Assembly (NCBI GenBank): GCA_029990175.1
Contig: JARKIP010000011.1
Span: 24,650,001-24,714,000 of the forward strand
Origin: Petunia secreta
Taxonomy: Eukaryota > Streptophyta > Magnoliopsida > Solanales > Solanaceae
Direction: 5' to 3'
Length of the DNA stretch: 64,000 nucleotides
The translations under genes and the position numbers were made by a program. This document shows positions 45,213 through 55,693 of this stretch, in pieces. Position 1 is the stretch's first letter. Every line of letters begins with the position of its first letter. The notes under the pieces are model-generated. The model searched no databases. It saw only the letters and a list, made by a program, of their open reading frames with translations, and was not told the origin of the DNA.

Positions 45213-47509
45213 TGACACGAACCGAAATCCGGCGAGTCATGCGGGCACCCGACATCCTCCCATAGACCCGTCGGGCGAACCCTTACCAATTAAATTAGGA
45301 AAATAAATATAATTCAATTCATAAATAAGAACAAGATTTAGAAAAAAATACAGACATACTGATAACTCTAACTTGTACAAAAGAAATTACGGCTAACTAC
45401 CCAACATAGTAGGTTTAGGGCTATCCAGACTAGACATCTAAGAGTACAAAAGAAGACAGATACCTCCTGAAGGGAGCAAAATAAAACTGAAATAGTAAAC
45501 ATAAAACTGGTGGCCATCCGGAATAAAAGCTGGCTCACCCTGATAGCTGAAGTCGTCTTCGCTCCTTCACAGCGTGGCGAACTTAATCCTGGAGCGAACC
45601 TGCCGAAACGAAATAGATAAACAAAAATGAATAACGAACAAGGGTGAGTCAAAAGGACTCAATAAGTGGGGCAGACTAGCCACCTCAAATAATAGGATAG
45701 CTAGCAAGGGAGAAGAAAAACATGTAAACTAAATCCATCTTATTTAAACTATAAAAAGGCAGAGCCAGATAATAACTGGAAACACGTATGGAACTATAAA
45801 CAACCAGGGACATAAAGTAGACAGAACATATAGGTTTTTAAGTATTTGAACATAATACTGTCACGACATGCAACCCGTTCCACATGTTCATACTGTCACG
45901 GCGTGCAACCCGATTCATATAACTAAAGCATATAAACCAATTAAGGACACTAAATAGCCAGAGACGTATAGGCAAAATGAAATATGTCCACAACATGGTA
46001 TATATGCCACATACGCAAAACACAGCACAATAGTCACCCACTAGTCAGTATGTTGTGCAATGAGATACGATGAATGCGCTATGATGCAATGCAGTCACAT
46101 GTGCCTCATACCTTCACCGGCTCGGGACTCTCATCGATTACCAGGAAGTGTATGCAATAATGACCCTTCACCGGCTCGAAATTCTCATTGATTACCGGGA
46201 AGTATATGCAATAATGATCCTTCACCGGTGCGGGACTCTCATCTTCACCGGCTCGGGACTCTCATCGATTACAGAAAATTATATGCAATAACGGCTCGAG
46301 ACTCTCATCGATTACCGGGAAGCATATGCAATAAGGACCCTTCACCGGCTCGGGACTCTCATCGATTACCGGGAAGTATATGCAATAAGGACCCTTCACC
46401 GGCTCAGGACTCTTATCGTTTACCGCAAAGCATATGCAATAATGACCCTTCACCGGTGCGGGACTCTCATCGCCAACCGGGAAGTATATGCAATAATGAC
46501 CCTTCACCGGCTCAGGACTCTCATCGATTACCGGGAAGTATATGCAATGCTCAAAATCAGAGTGCAATGCTCATATGCTCAATGTTATACCAACAACAGG
46601 GAATAACATATAATATACAATGTAAATTCAAAGGTAAGGCGTACTGAGTACGCCTATCGGCAGCTACACATGTAAGGAACACGTGGTAGAGTATCCACAA
46701 GGCCAAGGGCCTCCAAAGAAATGGGTATAAACACTTACCTTATTTCAAAGTGCTACTCAACACCCATTTTATCCTTTGGATTCACTGTCCAAACGATCTT
46801 GCCTGTATGTATCGGGGTGAAAATTCTATCTTTTTCCGGCTCTTTTCTCATTTTCTGATATTTTTTCCTTCTCCGTCTTCTCCTTCGTTTTCTGTTTTTG
46901 TTCCTGTTTCTCGTTCTCATGTTTATGTTCTCGTGTATCTTGTTATATAGGTGGGAATGCCACTGCGTTTCTCATTCCTTTTTCTTTTTCTTTTATTTTA
47001 TTTTTTTAATTTTATTTTCATTTCTTTTCGCGACGAAAATTAATACGAAACTCTACGAAATTTGAAATGATCCCAAATTTCTCAAGTAAGTTATACAAAA
47101 TATATGTAACACACTTGCTAAGGCGGATCTCAAATCGGACTCCCGAAACTCAATATGCAGAGTAAATGGGAAAAAAGTCAAATTATTTAACTTTCGGAAT
47201 TTTAGCGGAAACTAGCCGAACAACCTCGAAATTCACTTTCGAAAGTTCAAAAAAGTCAGAAATAATCATACGAACCTAACAGCACTTTCAGATTTCGAAT
47301 CGGAGTTCATTCGCCAAAATCGAGCTCGAAAATCTCTTTTTAATATTTATCGACAATAAAAACTGAAACTTCTTCCGATACGTACCAAACGAGGTTTGAT
47401 TTAGCTCAAATTTTACAGACAGGTCCTAATGGACCTTTTGAATATTTTAAAATTATCGGCACTCTAACCGGAGTCTTAATTCCCGAAACGACTACTTACG
47501 GTCGTTTCA
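45213..47509 (-). promoter_or_regulatory. 5' LTR of F2
   Basis: 2297 bp, TGACACGAACC to GGTCGTTTCA. It contains the minisatellite at 46109-46552. It would start transcription on the minus strand. Confidence 0.9.
46109..46552. repeat. 54-bp minisatellite in the 5' LTR of F2
   Basis: The same unit as at 40724-41195, again about nine units, with the same shortened unit (CGGCTCGAG) in the fifth position. The third unit is truncated here. The shared order shows the array existed before insertion and was copied with the LTR. Confidence 0.95.
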
Positions 47510-47570
47510 GCATCTCTGGAACCTGAAACTAGTAGTTCAAGGAATGGCGCCCCCTTGAACCATAACTAAC
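47510..47570 (+). pseudogene. LINE-C fragment between two LTR elements
   Basis: A 61-bp remnant left between F2 and element D. It continues LINE-C after ORF1 and leads into the piece at 53202. Confidence 0.55.
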
Positions 47571-48305
47571 TGATACGGGGTATAATACGAGCGGAAGCAA
47601 TAATCTAAATAAGCAGAAGAGCGAATCAAACTCACATACGTGGATTGAATTTAAATGGGAGAAGAGAAACTTGAACCAAATCCCGGATTCATACTAGGAT
47701 GCAACACTCGGGTTTCCAAGTCGTCCGGGATTCATGAGCTTCACGCTCCAAACACGAAGGCCAAGTCTCCCAATTTCTTTCTCTCAATTCTATCTTCAAT
47801 CTAGACTAATGAATGAAAATGGCAGAGGGGAGTTTATATAGAACTTCCATGCACGTTTATGAAATGACTAAAAGCGCATAAGATAAGTTAATACAATAGA
47901 GTCACTTAGGGATAGAATAGGAATTACACATTAGATCTAGTCGAAAATCCTCCCAGAAAATAGGCGCCCCACCTGATGCTGAGTAGAGAGGAGTAGGCAC
48001 CCCACCTGCTGGGAGTAGGCTGTCCGCCCAAACATAGGGGCGGTCCGCCCCTTTGCAACTTCAGAGAGGCCTCAAAAAGTGGGCGTTTCGCCCTTCAAAA
48101 TAGGCGCTCCGCCTCTTCTTGTAGCTTCTTAAAATGGCTCAAAATGTGTCTCTCGAACCTCTCCTTTATTGTCTGAGTGGTCCTCCTTCCATGGCGCTCC
48201 AATGTATGATCTTCAAGTCGCTTCCGGAGCCCGTGACTTGCCCTCTTTGTACTCTCAAGCTTGGCTCTTTTATGGTTGGTGCTTGGCTCAATTTGCCCCG
48301 CATCA
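47571..48305 (-). repeat. 3' LTR of element D
   Basis: 735 bp, TGATACGGGG to CCCCGCATCA, with AGGCGCCCCACCTG and AGGCGCTCCGCCTC motifs at 47960-48115. Confidence 0.9.
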
Positions 48306-48359
48306 TCCTCCCCTTCTTGAAAGAATTTCATCCTCAAAATCAAACCATCAAGCCTACAT

Positions 48360-49424
48360 TCAAAACAAGCACAAACAAAGCTTCCCACTACAAGAGTAGG
48401 TTAGTGCCAAAACTGTGGAAAACACACTCTGATAGAGCCAAGCATCAATGACAATAAAAAAGCTTATGTCTCCAAAGGATACAACAAGTAATTGACTCAA
48501 GAAGAAAGTGCATCCAACACAAAGACAAGCAAAGATATCAATAGGACATGGAACATGCAAGATATAGCAATCAAATTCCCTATGACCCCTAAGCTTATGA
48601 CAAACATACCAAGCCTTCAATGCATTTTTATCACAAGGTGACACAATGGCTTTGGCATGCCCAACAGTCAAGGTGTAATCAACATGTGGGATGAAGTAAG
48701 CAAAATAGTTCAATTTACAACTAACATCAAATACTCCACTCCCCTTCTTAGAAGCACTCTTACACATACCAAGAGGTACCTTATCACCTCCAAATTTACC
48801 TCTAAAACAACCCTCCTTGTTAGGCAAAGTCCCAAGGGAGGTCTCAAACAATGGATTATCTATAGAGTTAAGTATTCCAATCCATGGAGGTTCAAACTCA
48901 CACTCCACTCTAGTTTGATACAATTCACCATTTAAATTGAAGTTGCCCTCATACAAAGGGTTAGTATAGGCACACTTCTCAAGTTCATTAGCAACCAAAG
49001 GTGAAGTTCTCAAACTAGAGACAACATCTACACTTGAGAAGTCATCGAATACAATTCGATCCATCTCATATACTAGAGACTCCTCAAGGCCACAACCATC
49101 TTCACTACGACACAAGAGACCACCACTATCAAGTAAGCAATCAAAGGGAAGAATGGGATATTCATGCAATTCAACTTTACCTTTATCAAATATGGGTGGG
49201 GTGTCATAACAAGTTTCACAAACAAGGTCAACTTCAATATTTTCACTAAAGAGAGGTTTAATGAAAACCGAGCTCACATCATGATGTGGCTTTTCAACCC
49301 TCTTAACTAGTGGTTCATTAGCACACACAAGTTGACCATTCGACTCTACACTAGTGGCAAACACATTGTGATCATACAAATCATCAACTAGCATAGAGTT
49401 TTCACAGACAATACCATAAGACAA
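48360..49424 (-). CDS. Unknown ORF of a non-autonomous gypsy family (ORF X)
   Basis: The longest uninterrupted retroelement frame of its kind here: 354 residues starting MSYGIVCENSMLVDDLYDHN. The N-terminal two thirds are acidic and hydrophilic. A conserved block follows (CFRGKFGGDKVPLGMCKSAS, FAYFIPHVDYTLTVGHAKAI, VSPCDKNALKAWYVC). The last 70 or so residues are hydrophobic and Cys-rich (CPIDIFACLCVGCTFFLSQL), compatible with one or two membrane segments. It sits just upstream of the 3' LTR, where envelope-like or accessory ORFs lie in some retroelements. A second copy occurs at 63540-64000. No RT, integrase or protease motif is present, and I do not recognise the family. An envelope-like role is only a guess; it could equally be a remodelled pol remnant. 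Confidence 0.55.
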   Translation of the reverse strand: MSYGIVCENSMLVDDLYDHNVFATSVESNGQLVCANEPLVKRVEKPHHDVSSVFIKPLFSENIEVDLVCETCYDTPPIFDKGKVELHEYPILPFDCLLDSGGLLCRSEDGCGLEESLVYEMDRIVFDDFSSVDVVSSLRTSPLVANELEKCAYTNPLYEGNFNLNGELYQTRVECEFEPPWIGILNSIDNPLFETSLGTLPNKEGCFRGKFGGDKVPLGMCKSASKKGSGVFDVSCKLNYFAYFIPHVDYTLTVGHAKAIVSPCDKNALKAWYVCHKLRGHREFDCYILHVPCPIDIFACLCVGCTFFLSQLLVVSFGDISFFIVIDAWLYQSVFSTVLALTYSCSGKLCLCLF

Positions 49425-50046
49425 GGAAGTAGCTTAAGGATAGAAGAACTAACACTTACACTTGAGTTGCCATCTTGCTCACTCAAGGCACTTGAAGTAT
49501 CATGAATAGTCTTTCCACCTTGTAGCTCACATTTGGAACCATCTTTACATTCTCTTTCCACTTCGGGACTTGATTGAGGCTCCATCGGTTTGCCTCCAAG
49601 AATACCTACACAAGTACTCACACAAGTAGAAGAAAAAGATAAAGGGTTAAGGTTAGAATAAAGGGTGCCCTCACTCTTAATGATTTTTTTCCTCTTTCTT
49701 TTCCCTCATTTTCTTTTCAAGGTTGGGTGTAGATTCGGGTGGTAACAACCCACTCACATCACTCAACACATCCTCTCCTTTTTCCACTCGAGGAATGTCA
49801 CCGGTCACTCCCTTACTCTTTTCAATCTTTTGTCTCTCATATTCGGGTGAGTTGGACGAGGCCCAAGAATACTCGTAGCCGGAGTAGGTCAACTCTTTAC
49901 ATCAATCCAGAATCTAGGATTTGGAGACTCATCACTTGAGGTCTCCTTCTTCTTTATTGGTGAACCACTTAGCTTTGAAACTTGTGGTTTCGGGTTTACC
50001 TTGTTGACGATCGCCAACTCTTTACTTGCATTTGTCCCACCACTTC

Positions 50047-50466
50047 TTATAATACTAGGACTCTTTGATTGCACCATTTCAACCTTGGAATAAGTTCTCG
50101 CTCCTCGCTCCTTTGCATATCCAAAGAAGGTGTACTAGTAGGCAATTGGCCTCTTGCCCGATAAGGTACAAAGTCATAAACTCTTTGCCCTATGCCCACA
50201 AGATACACATCCTTCATAGTACTATATTGCACCCTCTTGTCATGCAACCATGGCTCACCTAGCCATATATCAACATGTTACATAGGATACACATCACACC
50301 ACACATAACATTTATAATTCCTTTGAGATAGAAGTACCCGAGCTTCCTTGGAAACCCAGACTCCATCATACTCATAAGGATCCTCTAGCTCACGGCATGG
50401 TATCCTTAGTCTATCAACCAAAGAGGTGCCAATATCATTGGCATCGGTCTCATCAATTTTGAGCAA
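50047..50466 (-). pseudogene. Retropepsin-like C-terminal remnant in element D
   Basis: The minus strand reads VWVSKEARVLLSQRNYKCYV, WCDVYPM, a stop, then VDIWLGEPWLHDKRVQYSTM and KDVYLVGIGQRVYDFVPY. This parallels the end of the protease in element C (DVVPMQACHLLFGRPW, then a hydrophobic strand): same spacing of D-V-x-P-M and L-G-x-P-W. The catalytic D-S/T-G part is not recognisable upstream. I therefore read it as the surviving C-terminal half of a protease domain, diverged and interrupted by a stop. Confidence 0.45.
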
Positions 50467-50961
50467 GTATCCTCAAATACCATTTACCTCAACAACGAAC
50501 CTACGTCTACCCAAGTTTCATAGAGATGCATCCAAGAGAGAACTTGAATGCACACGAGTGTCAACACAAACAACTTGGGTCTCCCTTATCCCTCCTCTAC
50601 TAGCAACATTGCCAGTGCAACTTCCACTTCCTGTCACTCTTCCAACATTAGAAGTGTTGTTGAAAGTCAAGGAAGGAACCTTGCCATGGAACCTATAAGA
50701 ACCCCTCGCCTTGGTTCCATTGGCCATAGCACTACTCATACTACAACTACCCATACAATAATAATAATACAAGAGCAACACCATCTCTCAAACCACCCTC
50801 CATATGGGAACTAGAAGTATTAAGGCGCTTAGCATACCTAGAAGATGCAAGCTTCTTCTTTCCCATGGAACAACCACCACCTCCTCCCATACTAATGGAA
50901 GGACCTCTATTACTCCCTTGTTAACCATTAGAATCACCAATAGAAGATGCAAATGAATAAT

Positions 50962-51315
50962 TCATATAATCAACCTCATTACATTTCTCTCTATGTCACT
51001 ATCATCATTTTCAAATTCATCACAAGTAGAGTAAGTAGGAAAATTGTACCTTGAAGCGTCACCATCTTCGAATTCTTGACTAGAATCATAAGGATCAACA
51101 CATTCATCTTCATAAGCCTCATAGTCTTCATCAACCTCACGATCATCATAGTGAACCGCTTCATCACCATGGAAGCCATGGTTTCCCGAGTCATCATAGT
51201 AATGCCCATCATCATCATCATCATAGGAACCATAGTCTCCATCATCTCCACACGAGTCATAACAACCCACATCATCCCCACATGAGTCATAGTCTCCACA
51301 ATTATCATCTGACAT
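50962..51315 (-). CDS. Acidic Asp/Tyr-rich ORF at the gag position of element D
   Basis: 117 residues starting MSDDNCGDYDSCGDDVGCYD, rich in Asp, Tyr, Gly and Glu, with repeats of a G-D-D/Y-D-S-C-G unit. It begins where gag begins in the related element C, after the primer site and a hairpin-rich leader, and the sequence before its ATG resembles that before the gag ATG of C. No capsid or zinc-knuckle motif. It may be a remodelled gag start or an acidic accessory peptide. Other frames over the same DNA give Met-rich or Ile-rich peptides, so low complexity is a concern. Confidence 0.4.
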   Translation of the reverse strand: MSDDNCGDYDSCGDDVGCYDSCGDDGDYGSYDDDDDGHYYDDSGNHGFHGDEAVHYDDREVDEDYEAYEDECVDPYDSSQEFEDGDASRYNFPTYSTCDEFENDDSDIERNVMRLII

Positions 51316-52436
51316 AGTTGCAACACTAAAAGAAGGAACCTCACAAAATCACTCCCTCACGTGTATCATTCAATATATGAACACTCAAGGGCAAGGCCTT
51401 AGTCTCTTAGAAACCACAATGATCACAACTAGTATGTCCAAGTATTGGTTCGGAATGGAGTTAATGAGACTCTATGGACGGATGGCTTTTTAAAGTGCGC
51501 ACTTGAGGCCAAAAAAATTTCTACCACTCTTCTTTGAATTCTAATCTCCTCTACGCATGAATGTCCTAATACGCTAGAAAGTTAGTGTCTTTTGAATAGG
51601 CCAATTACCCTAGAAACACTAACTAAGAAGCCCGGAGGCAAAGAACAAGTGAAAACCTACGAAGAAACTACACGTAAGCAGGCAACAGGGGGAGGTGCTC
51701 CACCTAAAAAAGTCCAGAGAGGGAATTTTGCTGAGGCGGTCCGCCTAAAGCTGAATCTGCAGCTTTTCAACTACGGGTTTTTGGCTCGTTTTGCACCCAA
51801 ATTCCAAACGGTTTTAACTTGTTTTTGCAATACAAAGGTACCCAAAGGTGTTTTCAATGAATCTAAACAATCCCCAATATTTTTTACACCTAAATGAACA
51901 ACAACAAGCTTCGATTAAAGTTTGAAGCGATTTTAAGGGTTTTCAAAATTTTGGGATTTTGATTTTCGAATTTTCAATCCGTAACACGAAAACGTGATAT
52001 GAGGGTACCAAAACAACGGGAATACATTATATATCAATCCCCAATAACTTTAAACACTTGGAGAATCAAATCCAATCCGTTCTATGAATTTTTTTGAAAC
52101 TTTTCAACTTTTCAATTTTTTTTCTTCTTTTTTCAAATAAGAACAACATGAACAATATGAATACAATAAATAAAGATACTAGGGGATAATCCAAACGAGC
52201 GTAAGCAATTAAAGGGGATAACAAGAAATAAGGATTGGGGAGACAAGAAATGAGAAGAAAGAATGAATCAAATTCACATACGTTCTATGAATTTTTTGAA
52301 GTTTTCATGTTTTTTCAATTTTTTTGTTTCTTTTCTTTCCAAGAACAACAAGAACACAATGAAAACAAACACAAAGATAAAATGGAATGATCGAGGGTTT
52401 GTAAGAACAAATCCTATTCGTGCTCTGATACCAAAA
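51316..52436 (-). other. 5' leader of element D
   Basis: The region between primer site (about 52422-52436) and the acidic ORF. It holds AGGTGCTCCACCT and AGGCGGTCCGCCT hairpin motifs (51691-51750) and T-rich words also present in the leaders of A and C. Confidence 0.7.
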
Positions 52437-53196
52437 TGATAATGGTAAAATACGAGCGGAAGCAATAATCTAATCAAGCGGAAGCAATTAAAGATATAAC
52501 AAGAAATAAGGATTGGGAAGACAAGAAATGAGAAGAAAGAATGAATCAAACTCACATACGTAGATTGAATTCAAATGGGAGAAGATAAACTTGAACTAAA
52601 TCCCGGATTCATACGAGGCAATCCTCGGGTTCTGAAGTCGTAGGGGATACATGAACGTCACGCTCCAAATACGAAGGCCAAGCCTCTCAATGTCTTTCTC
52701 TCAATTCTATCTTTAATCTAAACTAATGAATGAAAATGGCTAAGGTGAGTTTATATAGTACTCCCATACATGTTTATGAAATTACTAAAAGCCCATAAGA
52801 TAAGTTAATATTATAGAGTCACTTAGGGCTAAAATAGGAATTACACGCTAGAACTAGTCAAAAATCTGCCCAGAAAACAGGTGCCCGCCTGATGCTGAGT
52901 AGAGAAGAGTAGGCGGCCCAAACATAGGGGCGGTCCGCCCCTTTGCAACTTCAGAGAGGCCTCAAAAAGTGGGCGTTTCGCCCTTCAAAAGAGGCGCTCC
53001 GCCTCTTCCTGTAGCTTCTTGAAACGACTCAAAATGTGTCTCTCGAGCCTCTCCTCTGTCGCCTAAGTGGTCCTCCTTTCATGGCGCTCCAATGCATGAT
53101 CCTCAAGTCGCTTCCGGAGCCCATGACTTTTCCTCTTTGTGCTCTCAAGCTTGGCTCTTTGATGGTTGGTGCTTTGGCTCAATTTGCCCCGCATCA
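52437..53196 (-). promoter_or_regulatory. 5' LTR of element D
   Basis: 760 bp, TGATAATGG to CCCCGCATCA, with the primer site immediately inside. It matches 47571-48305, including a TTTATATAG box (52751-52759; 47833-47841 in the other copy). Confidence 0.9.
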
Positions 53197-53201
53197 ATAA
53201 C

Positions 53202-53239
53202 CCTCCATGTTAATCTCAACCTGGAATGTTAGAGTTCCT
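53202..53239 (+). pseudogene. LINE-C ORF2 start (endonuclease N-terminus)
   Basis: A short piece reading MLISTWNVR, the beginning of the APE-type endonuclease domain of a LINE ORF2. It is cut off by the insert at 53240 and resumes at about 53829 with LNKPYKQKEL. Confidence 0.7.
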
Positions 53240-53828
53240 TGTCTACGAAGCAGAGTGACCTCATCATGGCGAAGCTTCTAGCTTTAAATAATAGGAATTC
53301 TGGTATGGCAGGAATACTGTCGACCATTACGAGTGATAGCGAAGCCAAGCCGTATAAAGGCGAGCAGCCCTTATAGAATTAGCGAACGGCCTACTTATAG
53401 CATATCAATATGTCAGTCTATATCAGTAAGTACCATTTTCTCTTCACTTAACCCATCAACATCATTGGGTAAGCTAAAGCTTGCTGATGGCTCTACTACT
53501 CCCACTGTTGGGAGTGGTATTGTGAAAGAAAACCATCTCGTCCTTACCCTTGAATTCTCTTTTATATGTTCCGTCTTTTAATCTCTTGTCTGTGAGCTCC
53601 TTAACAAAAAAAGCATGGCGGCTGACTCAAGTGCCCCTGAACCGCGCGAAATAGTCGCCTATTACACGGCTCACTAACTCTGCCTGGGGTGTGGGTACCT
53701 ATTATTCGTCGGCGGTCTGGCGCACCCCTACTATACAAAGCCTCCATATTCTTATCGAAGAGAAGGAACGAGAAAAATCGAAATATTCCTACTCGAACAA
53801 CAAGTCTTATAGTTTACAACTCTTCTTT
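53240..53828. other. Foreign insert in LINE-C, candidate organelle (mitochondrial) DNA
   Basis: About 590 bp separates MLISTWNVR from LNKPYKQKEL, which adjoin in other LINEs. The insert has no LTR or TIR ends and no clear TSD. Its composition, near-balanced with many GAAG, CGAAGC and GGCGAGCAGCCC words, resembles plant mitochondrial DNA more than its surroundings. It includes a short Copia-like protease peptide (KLADGSTTPTVGSGIV, plus strand, about 53470-53525), and plant mitochondrial genomes do carry such nuclear-derived bits. I cannot prove the origin without a database search. Confidence 0.45.
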
Positions 53829-54857
53829 TGGCTCAACAAGCCCTATAAACAAAAGGAGCTGCTCCTTTTGCCAAAGCATAGAGTAGAAATAATGGGTTGT
53901 CTTGAGACCAGAGTAAAAAAGAAAAATTCCCAAAAAATATTGAATAAAATAGCAAGAGGATGGCAAGCTACATGGAATTACCACCACGAACACAATGGGA
54001 GGATATGGATCCTCTGGAAGAACCACATTAAAGTGCAAGTGATTGAGATGACAAGACACTTGATACACTGCTGTTTAACGAAACCAACAACTCAGACCTC
54101 CTTCTACTTCACTATTGTTTATGCAAAGAATGAGCTTCAACAAAGACATGCACTATGGAATGAGATGAGGTTGATAGGTACAAGTATACAAGAGGCATGA
54201 CTGATTGTTGGTGACTTCAATAATGTGCTCTCATCTGACGACAAGGTTGGGGCACCAGTGACACAATTTGAAATAAAGGACTTCAAGGAATGCATAGAAC
54301 AAATCCAGATTACCCCTCTGAAAGCTACAGGTTGGCACTTTACATGGTGTAACAAACAACAGGGCAGCAGAAGCGTCTATAGTAAAATAGACTAGGCTTT
54401 TGGCAACATCACATGGATGCAATAATATGGTCATGTTGAAGCTGACTACCTGAATCCTTCAGTATCAGACCACTTACCTATACTCATCAAGTGTGGCTCA
54501 AGAATCCAGTTGAAACAAAAACCTTTCAAGCTCTTCCCACATATCATGGATGAACCTGGTTTTGTAAGCATTACTGAATCAGTGTGGCACCAAAACTATG
54601 GAGGTGAAGCAATGAACAATGTTTGGAAAAAACTGCATGACCTGAAAGAACAAGTGAAAGAACTGAATGCATACATGGCATCATACAAAATCAAACTTGA
54701 CAAAGCTAGGAAAGAGTTGGAGTTTCTACAAAGCATAATGGCCACTCAGCTTTATCAACAGGACTTGCAAACTCAGGAAAAGCAACTGCTAGAGGAAAAT
54801 AAAAAGTGGAGCAGAATAGAAGAGCATGTACTAAGGCAGAAATCTAGGGCAACCTAG
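53829..54857 (+). pseudogene. LINE-C ORF2: APE-type endonuclease domain
   Basis: After LNKPYKQKEL the frame continues with IMGCLETRVKKKNSQKIL, which contains the catalytic Glu. Then come ARGWQATWNYHHEHNGRIW, a stop, LIVGDFNNVLSSDDKVG (GDFN motif), TGWHFTWCN and SVSDHLPILI, with the catalytic Asp-His pair. A coiled linker (LKEQVKELNAYMASYKIKLD) leads toward RT. Family: nicks target DNA in target-primed reverse transcription. Stops near 54198, 54392 and 54424 and at 54855 make it inactive. Endonuclease residues themselves are kept. Confidence 0.85.
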
Positions 54858-55184
54858 ATATCTTGTGGGGATACAAACACCTAATACTTTCATCCACAGC
54901 TGAGAATCAAGAATGCCAAGAATATAATTGCCTCTATTCATATAGAAGTTGGAATCAAATTGACTGACCCTAGCTGGTTGTGAAGGAGTTTATAACCTTC
55001 TCTACTGGTCTTATGGGGTGTGCAGCTGAAGAACTTCCATGTCCTAACACAGAAGTCACCGGAAAAGGACCCTGCCTGAGCCACCAATTGCAATGCAGCT
55101 TGATAAGGGAAGTCACACTGAAGGAGATAGAAAATGCCCTAAAAGACATGCCCAATAATAAAGCCCCTGGGGTGGATGGATTCC
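54858..55184 (+). pseudogene. LINE-C ORF2: start of the reverse transcriptase
   Basis: Interrupted plus-strand frame with NAKNIIASIHIEVGIKLTDP, then EVTLKEIENALKDMPNNKAP and GVDGF, the classic N-terminal RT motif of plant LINEs (A.F.I...KAPGPDGF). It breaks off at 55184, where the LTR of element B begins. The rest of the RT is beyond the window or lost. Confidence 0.85.
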
Positions 55185-55693
55185 TGATGCAATGTAAAAT
55201 AGCGGAAGCTAAAAACGATACAATAATGCGGAAGCGATTAAAGAAGATAACGTGATATCAAAAGAGATATCGAGAAACAAGGATTGGAAAGGCAAAAAAT
55301 GAGAAGAAAGAACGGATAACTGACTCACGCAAGTTATACAAGATTCACGAAGCGTCCCGCTTCGAACTCGAAAGGCTCGGCCTTCTCTACGTTCTCTCTT
55401 TAATGTTCATACAAAGCTAACTAATAAATGAAAATGGCTAAGGGGTGTATTTATAAGTCTTTCTATCCCCTTGTGAAATGACTAAAATGCCCCCAAAATG
55501 GGTTAAAACATAATAGACCACGCAGGATCAAAATGGGAAGATTTACACAAAAATCCGTTTCAGGACTTTTGGGCGCTCCGCCTAAAAAGGCTACTGATCA
55601 AGAATGGTGCAAAAGCTAAATGCTCCGCTTGGAATTTGGGGCGCTACGCCTGGACCTAGTTGTGCCTGGGGGCTCCTCCTAGGGTTTTTGGGC
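55185..55693 (-). repeat. 3' LTR of element B, distal part
   Basis: TGATGCAATG to TGGGC, related to the LTR of D (AATAGCGGAAGC against ATACGAGCGGAAGC) with a GGGCGCTCCGCCT motif at 55570. Split from 63171-63431 by element C. Confidence 0.8.

Larger units (their letters stand above)
39865..47509 (-). mobile_element. Pol-less chromovirus-derived LTR element (copy F2)
   Basis: Minus-strand element of 7645 bp in LINE-C, with TSD GCAGC (39860-39864) and GCATC (47510-47514), one mismatch. LTRs are 39865-42146 (3') and 45213-47509 (5'). The primer site at 45197-45212 reads GTTGGTATTAGAGCCC on the minus strand, and the purine tract AAGTGGAGGAGAA adjoins 42147. The interior, about 3.07 kb, lacks RT, RNase H and integrase and matches the interior of F1 throughout. 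The family therefore amplified as a non-autonomous element that presumably borrowed enzymes from a complete chromovirus. The LTRs are about twice as long as the F1 LTR because they contain a 54-bp minisatellite and flanking sequence. Confidence 0.9.
47571..53196 (-). mobile_element. Non-autonomous Ty3-gypsy-like element with an unknown ORF (element D)
   Basis: Minus-strand element of 5626 bp in LINE-C; flanks CTAAC (47566-47570) and ATAAC (53197-53201), a TSD with one mismatch. LTRs are 47571-48305 (3') and 52437-53196 (5'). The primer site reads TTTTGGTATCAGAGC and the purine tract AAGAAGGGGAGGA. Both are the same as in element C at 55694, and the LTRs share words with A and C. In place of gag-pol there are an acidic ORF (51315-50962), a protease-like remnant (50466-50047) and a 354-residue ORF (49424-48360). 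No RT, RNase H or integrase is visible. A second copy begins at 55185, so this is a family, not a chance rearrangement. Confidence 0.85.

Noticed and set aside
49034..49249. Plus-strand His/Gln-rich ORF
   Set aside because: Antisense shadow of ORF X.
53333..53581. Intact Copia retrotransposon
   Set aside because: Only a short protease-like peptide is present, without LTRs, RT or integrase.
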